Shown here: positions 56,137-64,000 of the stretch, one piece after another
Numbering within the stretch: the stretch's first letter is position 1
Layout of the letters: each line of letters opens with the position of its first letter
Assembly (NCBI RefSeq): GCF_030409555.1
Contig: NZ_JAUFPU010000005.1
Span: 124,001 to 188,000, forward strand
From: Chitinimonas viridis
GTDB taxonomy: Bacteria; Pseudomonadota; Gammaproteobacteria; Burkholderiales; Chitinimonadaceae
Reading direction: 5' to 3'
DNA: 64,000 nucleotides
Translations under genes and position numbers: made by a program
Notes under the pieces: generated by a model
Databases searched by the model: none
Told to the model about the DNA's origin: nothing
The model's input: only the letters and a program-made list of their open reading frames with translations

Positions 56137-57321
56137 ATGAAAACCATACTACTGCTTGGCGCAGGTACCGGCTCGCCCGACGCTGTGCTCAAGCTCAAGC
56201 GCCTGGGCCTCAAGATAGTCATGGTCGAGCTGCGCCATGTGTTCGACTTCAAGAAATGCGAGCCGGCTGACGAGATCATCATCAGCGACTACCGTGCGCC
56301 CGACTTCATCGACTTTGCCCTCAGGCTGCGCGAAAGCTGGCACTACGATGTTGCGGTATCCATCACAGAGGCTGGCGTCGCCGTCGCCGCCCGTATCAAC
56401 GAGCGTATCGGTTCGCGCGGTGCCAACTTGAAGGCCATCGGCTACCTGAATGACAAGGCGGCCATGCGTGCCCTGTTGAAGGAACACGATTTCAGCCCGG
56501 TGGCTTCGCAGGTGATCAGACACGAGAGTGACCTGGCCGCAGTGATCGCTGAGGCCGGCTTTCCACTCATCGTCAAACCCGTGGACGGTGGCGGCAGCCA
56601 TGGCATCCATTTAGCCCACGATACCCATGAGGCCATTACCGCAGTCGCTGCGCTACAGGCCGAGGGGCTGCTTCCACTGGCCGAACAGTACATCGACGGG
56701 CAGGAGTACAGCGTCGAATCGTTCAGCTTCAATGGTCACCACGCCATTGTGGCCATTACCGAGAAACTGGTGAACGAGCGCTTCATCGAAATCGGCCATG
56801 TGGTACCCGCCCGCTTGGACGAAGCGACAGCCGCCCAGGTCGCCCGCTTCATCGAAGATTTCCTGGGGCTGGTCGGGGTCACCAACGGGCCATGCCACAC
56901 TGAAATGAAGATCAGCTCCAAGGGCATGAAGATCATTGAGTCACACAACCGTCTTGGTGGAGGCAACATCCCCAAGCTGGTGGAACTGGCGCGCGGCATA
57001 GATCTCATCTCCCTGAACGGTCAATGGGCTACCGGCATGGTCGAGGCCAACATACCCAGCATCCGGCCAAAGGGGGCCGCTGCTATTCACTTCTTCGTTT
57101 TCCCCGAGGGTGAAGTCATCGATCTTCAGGGCATAGATCAGCTCAGGTCGGATCCGAGCACGGTCGAGTACCGCTGCAGCTATACGAAGGGAGATACCGT
57201 CCCCCCCCTCGCCAGCAACAGTAGTCGTGCAGGCTATGTGGTCGTGCATGAGGCAGATGCCAACACGGCCATCGAAAAAGCACGACACCTTGCAAGCGGT
57301 GTCGTCGCGCTCACGCGATGA
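56137..57321 (+). CDS. ATP-grasp ligase 2
   Basis: A 394-residue ATP-grasp protein, distinct in sequence from its neighbours. The N-terminal Rossmann-like start is ILLLGAGTGSPDAVLKLK. PLIVKPVDGGGSHGIHL (about 143-159) is the ATP loop, LAEQYIDGQEYSVESF supplies the hinge, and CHTEMKI with IIESHNRLGGGNIPKL the metal site. The histidine-asparagine variant of the last motif is common among dipeptide ligases. It should activate a carboxylate and couple it to an amine. Confidence 0.87.
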   Translation: MKTILLLGAGTGSPDAVLKLKRLGLKIVMVELRHVFDFKKCEPADEIIISDYRAPDFIDFALRLRESWHYDVAVSITEAGVAVAARINERIGSRGANLKAIGYLNDKAAMRALLKEHDFSPVASQVIRHESDLAAVIAEAGFPLIVKPVDGGGSHGIHLAHDTHEAITAVAALQAEGLLPLAEQYIDGQEYSVESFSFNGHHAIVAITEKLVNERFIEIGHVVPARLDEATAAQVARFIEDFLGLVGVTNGPCHTEMKISSKGMKIIESHNRLGGGNIPKLVELARGIDLISLNGQWATGMVEANIPSIRPKGAAAIHFFVFPEGEVIDLQGIDQLRSDPSTVEYRCSYTKGDTVPPLASNSSRAGYVVVHEADANTAIEKARHLASGVVALTR

Positions 57322-57352
57322 ACGTCCCCCAACACGATAGCCCGGAGAATCC

Positions 57353-58594
57353 ATGAACATACTCGTGCTGCAAAGCGTACGTTACGACCTCATATGCTAT
57401 GACCGCGCCATCGATCACCATCGCCATCAGGTCGTCTACATCGGTACAGCCGAGAAGCACGCGCAGATTCCAGCAGGGCTGCCCTGCGAAAAAATCGAGC
57501 GCGAGGGGCGACGCCCTCTTTATGAGGAAGTGAGTGAAATCCTCGAGCGCCTGGACCGGCAGTTCGATTTCCTGATCGCCATATCCGAGCACGAACTGGT
57601 CGATGCGGCCCGCCTGCGTGAACGCTTTGGCATCCCCGGCCCCATGCCACTTCAGGCCCGCAAGGTACGCGACAAGACCTTGATGAAGCAATGCATCATC
57701 GACGCAGGCATCCGGGCCCCCCGTTACGCCGCGCTCGATCACTGGCTGGCCGGGCAGCAACTAGCGGTAGCCGATGACGCATCCATCATACTCAAACCGG
57801 TCGATGGTGCATCCTCGGTGGATGTCCGGCGATTCGACAGCCAGCAGACCCTGGCAGATGCCCTGAAGGCAGGCCGGACCGGCGTAGCCGCCCTGGACGA
57901 CGGGACAGGCGATACCGCGCGCTACCAGGTGGAAGAGTTCATCGAAGGGCGTGTTGTACACATAGACGGGATCGCCAGACAGGGAACGATACAAATTCTG
58001 GTAGCCAGCCGCTACGTTGGCACGCTGATGGGATTCGCTCACGGCAAGCCAGCCGGCTCCATCCAGTTCGACACCACCGACGAGATGCAGCAATGGGTCA
58101 GCCGGATTCTGCAAGCTGTTGAAATTCGCGACGGCGCGTTTCACCTCGAGATCATCGAAGGCCAGGACGGTCCCGTCTTCCTCGAGATTGCCCATAGGGT
58201 GGGCGGCGCACGTATCACAGAAGCATTCGAGCGCAAGACCGGCATTCACCTTGCGATAGCCGACATCGGCACCATCGTCGACCCGGACTATACCCTACAG
58301 CCGAACTGGGATTCGTCAGCCTACTACGGCTGGTTCATCGTCCCTGCACATCAGTTGAACAAGCCCTACTGTCGCGTAAGCGGCTATGACGCGCTGCTGG
58401 CGTCAGGAACGGTGGAAACACTGAATGTGCTGGGCACAGACAAACCTGTGCCAAAGAAGATCAGCTACGCCGAAACACTGCTGCCGCTGGCGGGTCTCGT
58501 ACGCGCCAATAGCTCGCAGGTGCTGCAGGACACCCTTGACACGCTGTTCAACGAGCTGGTGCTGGAAGGCCTGGATGAGTCGGCAGCGGCCTGA
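57353..58594 (+). CDS. ATP-grasp ligase 3
   Basis: A 413-residue ATP-grasp protein. IILKPVDGASSVDVRRF (about 144-160) is the ATP loop, YQVEEFIEGRVVHIDGI the hinge, and FHLEIIEG and VFLEIAHRVGGARI carry the metal-binding residues. The pre-ATP-grasp domain starts MNILVLQSVRYDLICYDRAI. It is a third non-identical member in a row, suggesting three coupling steps or three substrate specificities. The TDO-like gene follows 31 bases later. Confidence 0.87.
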   Translation: MNILVLQSVRYDLICYDRAIDHHRHQVVYIGTAEKHAQIPAGLPCEKIEREGRRPLYEEVSEILERLDRQFDFLIAISEHELVDAARLRERFGIPGPMPLQARKVRDKTLMKQCIIDAGIRAPRYAALDHWLAGQQLAVADDASIILKPVDGASSVDVRRFDSQQTLADALKAGRTGVAALDDGTGDTARYQVEEFIEGRVVHIDGIARQGTIQILVASRYVGTLMGFAHGKPAGSIQFDTTDEMQQWVSRILQAVEIRDGAFHLEIIEGQDGPVFLEIAHRVGGARITEAFERKTGIHLAIADIGTIVDPDYTLQPNWDSSAYYGWFIVPAHQLNKPYCRVSGYDALLASGTVETLNVLGTDKPVPKKISYAETLLPLAGLVRANSSQVLQDTLDTLFNELVLEGLDESAAA

Positions 58595-58625
58595 GATCGG
58601 TGTTGCCCGTAAGGAGGAAATAAAC

Positions 58626-59321
58626 ATGAAGAACTATGAAGAGTCAGTGTTGGCCGGTGACGGCCCCAACGACTACGTGAAGTACATGCGCACCAATGCC
58701 CTGCTCTCGCTACAGGTGCCGGAAGAACAGCGTCTGCATCGCGACGAACTGCTGTTCCAGATTACCCACCAGTCCACCGAACTGTGGCTCAAACTGGCCT
58801 GCAACGAGCTGGATGAAGCGACACGCCGACTCGCGTGCAGCGGCGTGAGCGATGCAACAGCGCTTGTAAGGCGCGCCCAGCGATGCGTTGAATTGATCAC
58901 CGACCAGCTCGATATCCTCACCCACATGACCCCCTGGGACTTTCATCAGGTGCGTCCTGCACTGGGCAACGGATCAGGGCTGGAATCCCCAGGCTGGCGC
59001 GACATGCAGCGTGTCGGCAATGCCCTCTCGCGCGGTTTCGATGCCCTGTGCGAACTGGAGGACGTAGACCTGGTAGACGTCTACAAGGCCCAGCGCAACA
59101 GCCCCTTGTTCAATCTGGCCGAAGCCCTGATCGACCTGGATGAAGCGGTGGCGCTCTGGCGGACGCGCCACTACAAGGTCGCAGTGCGCACCATCGGCCA
59201 TAGCACGGTAGGTACCAAAGGCATGCCTGTGGACAAGCTGGCCCGCTTGCTCAATCACAAGTTCTTCCCAGCACTCTGGGACGTACGCTCCCAGCTGTTT
59301 GGCGTCGAAGCGGCGTATTGA
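58626..59321 (+). CDS. Tryptophan 2,3-dioxygenase-superfamily protein (short, MarE-like)
   Basis: 231 residues from the ATG at 58626, after AAGGAGG. LLFQITHQSTELWLKL (His48 as distal residue), MTPWDFHQVRPALGNGSGLE (Arg110 equivalent to the substrate-carboxylate Arg of TDO) and LWRTRHYKVAVRTIG (His182, proximal heme ligand) are clear TDO positions. The GTGGSSG substrate loop of true TDO is replaced by GTKGMPV, and the protein is shorter than catabolic TDO. This pattern recalls MarE-type and tyrosine-hydroxylase-type heme enzymes that do other oxidations. It is not safely called a kynurenine-forming TDO. Confidence 0.85.
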   Translation: MKNYEESVLAGDGPNDYVKYMRTNALLSLQVPEEQRLHRDELLFQITHQSTELWLKLACNELDEATRRLACSGVSDATALVRRAQRCVELITDQLDILTHMTPWDFHQVRPALGNGSGLESPGWRDMQRVGNALSRGFDALCELEDVDLVDVYKAQRNSPLFNLAEALIDLDEAVALWRTRHYKVAVRTIGHSTVGTKGMPVDKLARLLNHKFFPALWDVRSQLFGVEAAY

Positions 59322-59324
59322 GCG

Positions 59325-60515
59325 ATGACGCCTGAACGCTTCCGAGCCACCTACTTTCCTCAGCTGCTAAGCCAGTCCTACCTGGCTTCATGCAGCCTGG
59401 CGCCGCATTCACCAGTGCTTGAAGCCGCAATCCATAGCATGTTCGAGGCTATGCGGGGCGACGGACTCGCCTGGCCCATTTTTGAGGAAGAGGTGCATAC
59501 GCTGCGACAGCGTATCGCCCAATTGATCGGTGCGAAACCGGAACAGATCGCACTGATGCCCAATGCGAGTACCGGCACCTATCAGGTAGCCTCGACTCTG
59601 GCTTGGTCTGATCGGCCCGGCCTGGTGCATGCCAGTCATGAATTCCCTTCCATCGCCCATGTCTGGCTGGCGCAGACTGCACGTGGTGCGCAGCCGGTTA
59701 GTGTGGATTGCACCGACGGCCACGCAGCGATCCTTGCCAACTACCTCACTGCGATCGGCCCCGACACGCGGCTGGTATCTGTGCCTCTGGCCAGCTATGC
59801 CGAGGGCAAGCGTCTACCTGTCACCGAGATCGGCCTCGCCGCGCGCAACGCAGGTGCGCGGCTGTTCGTCGATGCCTATCAGGCACTGGGTGTAGCTGAC
59901 GTGAATGTCGATGCTCTGGGCTGCGACTACTTGGTCGGTGGCTGCATGAAGTATCTGCTAGGCCTTCCGGGTGTCGCCTTCCTATATGTACGCGAGGCCT
60001 GTGGCAATGATATTGACCCGCAGCTTACCGGCTGGCTGGCTCGCCGCGCGCCCTTCGACTTCAACCCAAGCCTACTCGACTATCCAGATACGGCCACCCG
60101 TTTCGAGACTGGCACACCACCCATTCCAGCCATCTACGCCGCCAACATCGGTTTGTCTCTATTGTTGCAACTGGAAGTCATGGCCATCGAATCCCACGTG
60201 GCCAGCTTGGTGGAGTACGCCACCCGACAGTTGCTGGCCATGGGCGAGTGCCTGACCTATCAGCCTCGGCCGGGCGAGCACGGCGCGCACCTGGCACTGT
60301 ATGACCCGACACCCACCCGGCTAACTGCCTTCTTGCAGGAACATGCCATCACCGTCAGCCCAAGGGGAAAGGCCGTAAGAATCTCCTTTCACTACTTCAA
60401 CCTGATGGCAGACGTTGACAGGCTATGCAGTGTCCTACGGCGGTACAGGGCGCAACGAGGAAATGAAGCGACACGCCATACAGAAGCGGTCATGGCCGCC
60501 GGAGCCACGAAATGA
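59325..60515 (+). CDS. Class V PLP enzyme, kynureninase-like
   Basis: 396 residues. ALMPNASTGTYQVAST binds PLP phosphate, ARLFVDAYQALGVADVNVD contains the PLP aspartate (Asp183), and LVGGCMKYLLGLPGVAFLY contains the PLP lysine (Lys209). TGWLARRAPFDF and RFETGTPPIPAIYAAN resemble kynureninase more than cysteine desulfurase. Kynureninase cleaves the beta-gamma bond of kynurenines; a C-C lyase or desulfurase-like role is the alternative. It starts three bases after the TDO-like gene and overlaps the MFS gene by four. Confidence 0.85.
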   Translation: MTPERFRATYFPQLLSQSYLASCSLAPHSPVLEAAIHSMFEAMRGDGLAWPIFEEEVHTLRQRIAQLIGAKPEQIALMPNASTGTYQVASTLAWSDRPGLVHASHEFPSIAHVWLAQTARGAQPVSVDCTDGHAAILANYLTAIGPDTRLVSVPLASYAEGKRLPVTEIGLAARNAGARLFVDAYQALGVADVNVDALGCDYLVGGCMKYLLGLPGVAFLYVREACGNDIDPQLTGWLARRAPFDFNPSLLDYPDTATRFETGTPPIPAIYAANIGLSLLLQLEVMAIESHVASLVEYATRQLLAMGECLTYQPRPGEHGAHLALYDPTPTRLTAFLQEHAITVSPRGKAVRISFHYFNLMADVDRLCSVLRRYRAQRGNEATRHTEAVMAAGATK

Positions 60516-61768
60516 GTCACCTCTTCTTGCCGCTGAAGTCGGCGCAGTTTCGCAAGTATTCTGCTGCTACGGTGTTGAGCGCCATAGGCAATGGTATGCA
60601 TTTCGTCGCCATGTCCTGGTTTCTCTATCAGCATACCGGCGCTGTCACCTCCATAGGCCTGATGCTCATCACCAGCATGTTACCGGCCATGTTCCTGTCG
60701 CCCATCGCGGGCGTTCTGGTTGATCGTTGGAACGAGAAATGGATATGCGTAGCAGTTGATACACTGCGCGGGCTGATCTTTGCCTGCTTGGTATTGGCGC
60801 TCTACTACGACCATTGGGTGTTGCCGGCGATCTATATCTCTGCCTTCCTGGTAGCAACTTGCAATCTGTTCTATTCGCCCGCCTTGAGCGCCATGGTTCG
60901 TGACATCTCAACCAAGGAAAACCTGCTCAACGCCAACGTCCTGGGTAGTACCAGCCAACAGGTTGGATTGTTATGCGGTGCCAGCCTCGGCGGTTTCCTC
61001 GTAGCGGAAGCAGGCGCAGTTAACGTCATCCTGCTCAACGCCGCCTCCTTTTTTGTCTCGGCCATGCTCATCGCTTGGATACGCAAGACCTCGCATGAGC
61101 ACAGCAAATCCGCCCCACGTTCGCGCCATGCATGGGGCGAGCTCCGCGAGACATTGGAATATGTGAAACAGCACCGCTTCATCATATGGCTGGCCGTGGT
61201 ACAGATGCTGGACACCGTCGTCCTGTGCGTCACCAACACCATACTGCCGGTCTTTGTCAGCAAGGAACTGGCAGGCGGGCCCGAAGCCTTCGGTCTCATC
61301 GACGCAGCATGGGGCGGTGGAGCCATCCTCGGAGGAATACTGCTTTCCTATCTGGCACGGCATGTTGATCGGCATAAGATCATGATCATCGGGCCAGCAG
61401 CCCTGGCTCTGCTACTGATGGTCTTCCTCACATCGCAAAACACGGCCCAGGCCATCGTTGGCTACTTTCTCCTGGGGCTCTGTGTCTGCGCGGTCGGCAT
61501 CAACACCAATACGGTACTCGTGGCCGATGTGGATCCTGCTTATTTCGGCAAGATCAAGTCGGCCATTGCCATGTTCATCTCCTACATCAGCCTGGCCGTA
61601 TACGGACTCTTGAGCTTGTTTGGAGACCTCGTCTCCTCTCGATGGATCTATGCAGCGCTAAGTGCGTTTGTCATGGCCGGCGTTGTTGTCAAACTCGTGC
61701 GAATGTATCGGCAGGGTAGTCCTGGTCAGCGTGACCTGCAGCCCGCCGCAGAAGACAGCGCCGCCTGA
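60512..61768 (+). CDS. MFS exporter
   Basis: A 418-residue protein with 12 predicted helices. LFLPLKSAQFRKYSAATVLS and SPIAGVLVDRWNEKW (the loop 2-3 motif GxxxDRxxxK) mark the enterobactin-exporter-like/MFS_3 group. ATG overlaps the end of the kynureninase-like gene (ATGA), so it is translated with the operon. It is the likely exporter and self-protection pump for the product. Confidence 0.9.
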   Translation: MSHLFLPLKSAQFRKYSAATVLSAIGNGMHFVAMSWFLYQHTGAVTSIGLMLITSMLPAMFLSPIAGVLVDRWNEKWICVAVDTLRGLIFACLVLALYYDHWVLPAIYISAFLVATCNLFYSPALSAMVRDISTKENLLNANVLGSTSQQVGLLCGASLGGFLVAEAGAVNVILLNAASFFVSAMLIAWIRKTSHEHSKSAPRSRHAWGELRETLEYVKQHRFIIWLAVVQMLDTVVLCVTNTILPVFVSKELAGGPEAFGLIDAAWGGGAILGGILLSYLARHVDRHKIMIIGPAALALLLMVFLTSQNTAQAIVGYFLLGLCVCAVGINTNTVLVADVDPAYFGKIKSAIAMFISYISLAVYGLLSLFGDLVSSRWIYAALSAFVMAGVVVKLVRMYRQGSPGQRDLQPAAEDSAA

Positions 61769-61790
61769 GCGGCTCAACTAGGAAAGCGAC

Positions 61791-63032
61791 ATGAAATACG
61801 AACAGCTAGACCCCATGGCCGATGACTTCGCGCGCTTGGCCGAAGATGCAGGCATCTTGCCCATCGGCGCAGAGGTGATCATCGACGGCCCGCGTGTCAA
61901 GAAAAGTGATGTGGACGAAGCTGCCTACGCGACCTATCGCCTGCTGATCGCCTTGCACGATATTTTCAAGCAACGTTACGGTGGCTCCCTTGAAGCCTTT
62001 GGCCACGCCCTGGGCCATACGTCGCACGACCTTGAGGTCTACCTATGGGATCAGGGCACCTTCACGCCCGAAGTCTTCACCCGCGCCGACACCGTACTTA
62101 CCGATGAAGGCTTCAAGTTTGTCGAGTTCAATGTCGGCAGCTCGGTAGGCGGCATGGTGAACTCATCGCTGGCCTATCTGCTGGGCTTCCCGCAGCAGGA
62201 TGTCCCGCTGCAGGCCTGGGCCCAGCATGTCGCCAAGCGCATACCGTCCGGCAGCCTGGGCATATTGGTAGAGGACGAAGGGCCGCTGGACAAGATGCGG
62301 CGGGACCTCAACGTCATGGCCCAGCAATTGGAGCAGGCAGCGGGTGTCACCGCCATCGTGTGCAGCCAGAAGGAACTGAGCTGGGATGGTGAGCAGTTAT
62401 GTATAGGTGGTCGCAAGATAGACTGGGTATACCCGCTGTTCTTCCCCAACAACGTGGCCGCCGACCCAGAATCCTATAGTGCGTTGCGTGCTGCCCTGTG
62501 CGAAAACCGCGTATTCATGCCCATCACCCGCCGTGCCAACATCTTCGGCAGCAAGATGGCCTTGGCCATGCTGCATGACATTGCTGCCACGGAATCCGTC
62601 GACTCCCCTTTCCGCCAACTGGTGGAACGCTGGGTAGCCTGGACCACCCGCTTGGACGAGGGTCGCTTGTCCTTCGCCATAGAACACCAGCAGTATCTGG
62701 TACTGAAGCCGGTACTGGGCTTAGGCGGCAAGGGCGTGGTGATTGGTCGCGAGACAGATCCCGATAGCTGGCGCCAGGCGTTGACAGGTGCACTGGTGCA
62801 GCAGCAGGAGATGTTCATCCTGCAGCATTTCTACCCCCCCGCGGTGGAAACAGTCACCACCAGCCACAGCCAGCATGGTCGCCGCAGCTATGAGGCCCGA
62901 TGTGTGTGGGGCATCTATACGCTAGACGGCCACTCTGGCGGCACCCCTTTCATGCGCAGCAGTCCTGTCCTGCGCACGGCCGTCATCAACTATGCCACCG
63001 GCGGGTCCGTAGGTGCGCTGCCCATGCGATAG
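61791..63032 (+). CDS. Glutathionylspermidine synthase/circularly permuted ATP-grasp-like protein
   Basis: A 413-residue protein. FKFVEFNVGSSVGGMVNSSL (about 104-123) is the acidic metal/nucleotide region and LVLKPVLGLGGKGVVIGRET (about 303-322) the glycine-rich ATP loop, as in glutathionylspermidine synthase-type ligases in which the ATP-grasp order is permuted. PLFFPNNVAADPE sits between. It is a fourth, structurally distinct carboxylate-amine ligase in the operon, perhaps adding an amine or final residue. RBS AGGAAAG is present. Confidence 0.78.
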   Translation: MKYEQLDPMADDFARLAEDAGILPIGAEVIIDGPRVKKSDVDEAAYATYRLLIALHDIFKQRYGGSLEAFGHALGHTSHDLEVYLWDQGTFTPEVFTRADTVLTDEGFKFVEFNVGSSVGGMVNSSLAYLLGFPQQDVPLQAWAQHVAKRIPSGSLGILVEDEGPLDKMRRDLNVMAQQLEQAAGVTAIVCSQKELSWDGEQLCIGGRKIDWVYPLFFPNNVAADPESYSALRAALCENRVFMPITRRANIFGSKMALAMLHDIAATESVDSPFRQLVERWVAWTTRLDEGRLSFAIEHQQYLVLKPVLGLGGKGVVIGRETDPDSWRQALTGALVQQQEMFILQHFYPPAVETVTTSHSQHGRRSYEARCVWGIYTLDGHSGGTPFMRSSPVLRTAVINYATGGSVGALPMR

Positions 63033-63047
63033 GTCGCTCCACCACGC

Positions 63048-63071
63048 GGAGCCGCCCCCTGTGTCGGCTCC
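63048..63071 (+). other. Hairpin abutting the TonB-dependent receptor gene start
   Basis: GGAGCCG (63048-63054) pairs with CGGCTCC (63065-63071) around a 10-base loop. The right arm touches the ATG at 63072, and pyrimidine-rich CTTTCTTCGTCTTTT follows. It could be a weak terminator of the biosynthetic operon or a structure controlling receptor translation. Confidence 0.5.
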
Positions 63072-64000
63072 ATGCTTTCTTCGTCTTTTATCCAGTCCCT
63101 TTCTATGCCCAATTTCAATGCGCCCGTGCCGAAGGCATTGGCACTCCTCTTTCTGTCTGCGCCCAACCTAGCCTACGCAGAGGCTGCTACCGAACCCGTA
63201 CCCGCTGAGAGTATCCGTGTCACTGGTTCACAAATCTCCCGCCGCGCCAACGATGTCACCGCCAAGGTCGTGATAGCCCGCGAGGAGCTGCAACGCTATG
63301 GTGATGCCAACCTGGCGGATGCGCTGCGTAGGCTGCCGGGCGTCACCGTGTCTGGCGGTATCCGGCTGCGCGGACTGGGCGAGGGCTATACCGAGATCCT
63401 TATCAATGGTGACAAGGTACCGCAGGGGTTCTCAATAGAATCACTCTCGCCCGATATGATAGAGCGGGTTGAAATCCTCCGGTCCGCCACTGCCGACAGC
63501 AGTGCACAGGCCATAGCCGGCACTATCAATATCCTGCTGCGCAAGTCGGTGTCCAAGAAACAGCAATCATTGAAAGCCAGTGCCGAGCGGATAGGTGAGC
63601 GCAATGGCGGCAGCTTGGGCTTCCAACTGGCCGACAAGCAGGATGACCTGTCCTACAGCCTGGTGGGTACGCTTCGCCGCCTGCAGACAGAATCGCTGCC
63701 CCGCATAGATCAATCCGGCTTCGATGCCGATGGGCGAGAGAACCTGCGGCGACATATACAACAGATCAACCGCGAGACCACCGACAGCATCTCGCTCACG
63801 CCTCAGCTCAATTGGGCGCAGGAAGCGGATAGTACGCTGACTTGGCAAGGCTTCATCGACTACAAGCAAAACCAATACAGCTCGGACAACCGAACGAACA
63901 CACAATTTGGCGCACCCAGTGTCTACCCGCACTTTCACGAACGTTCCAGCTCGGACACCACGCTACTGCGCAATGATCTGATCTGGTCACGCAGCTTTGA
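63072..64000 (+). CDS. TonB-dependent outer-membrane receptor, N-terminal part (cut by window edge)
   Basis: The frame from the ATG at 63072 runs open to the window end, about 309 codons; an in-frame ATG at 63105 is a second candidate and no good ribosome site precedes either. A signal peptide ends near NLAYAEAAT. ESIRVTGSQISRRAND is a TonB-box/plug start. The plug domain includes ADALRRLPGVTVSGGIRLRG, TEILINGDKVP, MIERVEILRSATADSSAQAI and AGTINILLRKS. Barrel strands follow (for example QLNWAQEADSTLTWQGFIDY). It may import a metal complex, possibly the operon's own product, or be an unrelated neighbour. Confidence 0.92.
   Translation, partial: MLSSSFIQSLSMPNFNAPVPKALALLFLSAPNLAYAEAATEPVPAESIRVTGSQISRRANDVTAKVVIAREELQRYGDANLADALRRLPGVTVSGGIRLRGLGEGYTEILINGDKVPQGFSIESLSPDMIERVEILRSATADSSAQAIAGTINILLRKSVSKKQQSLKASAERIGERNGGSLGFQLADKQDDLSYSLVGTLRRLQTESLPRIDQSGFDADGRENLRRHIQQINRETTDSISLTPQLNWAQEADSTLTWQGFIDYKQNQYSSDNRTNTQFGAPSVYPHFHERSSSDTTLLRNDLIWSRSF

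Overview
The window is about 64 kb of GC-rich bacterial chromosome. The housekeeping order (nuoA-G preceded by tRNA-Leu, secG and tpiA; glmM-folP-ftsH-rlmE opposite yhbY; greA-carB-carA; rluD head-to-head with bamD) fits a betaproteobacterium. My best guess is the Neisseriales (Chitinimonas/Chitinibacter-like); that placement is inference from synteny and protein flavour, not from a marker comparison. No prophage, intact insertion sequence, rRNA operon or CRISPR array was seen.

Left part (1-34 kb), mostly core genes. Complex I genes nuoA to nuoG (nuoG cut by the window edge), tRNA-Leu(GAG), secG and tpiA run on the minus strand. The phosphate uptake operon pstSCAB follows on the plus strand and ends in a perfect 34-bp bidirectional terminator facing glmM. 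Then come folP, ftsH, rlmE, yhbY, a TonB-like protein, a DUF4149 membrane protein, greA, carB and carA (with a promoter and leader hairpin), a glutathione peroxidase, FIST and DUF1841 proteins, and an M48 protease / beta-barrel / FecR-domain operon. A secreted barnase-type RNase overlaps a barstar-like inhibitor gene. tsaD, a CobD/CbiB-FAH hydrolase operon, sodB and an HPt plus REC-GAF-histidine kinase pair complete this part.

Middle part (35-48 kb). A gene-poor 1.5-kb stretch precedes a nitronate monooxygenase-like gene with two palindromic operator candidates. Next is a zinc regulon unit: a pentanucleotide tandem repeat, a Zur-box-like promoter, zur, an unlisted 38-codon membrane miniprotein gene, znuC, znuB and znuA, joined by ATGA overlaps at the front. 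GNAT, pgeF and rluD form an overlapping operon whose rluD start shares its CATG with the bamD start. Two tandem tRNA-Ala/tRNA-Glu units follow, then a hydratase-family gene, a small hypothetical gene and an AraC regulator.

Right part (48.3-64 kb). One long plus-strand run looks like an unusual biosynthetic operon with no NRPS or PKS. It holds an IDO/PrnB-like heme protein, an MhpA-type FAD monooxygenase, a BCAT-like aminotransferase, a KynB-like cyclase/formamidase, a HisC-like aminotransferase, a VOC protein, three consecutive ATP-grasp ligases, a short TDO-like heme protein, a kynureninase/class-V PLP enzyme, an MFS exporter, a circularly permuted-type ATP-grasp protein and, after a hairpin, the start of a TonB-dependent receptor gene that leaves the window. 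The set suggests that tryptophan- or kynurenine-type chemistry makes unusual building blocks, which ATP-grasp ligases join into a small peptide-like product that is exported and perhaps re-imported. This is the best candidate for an undescribed system in the window.
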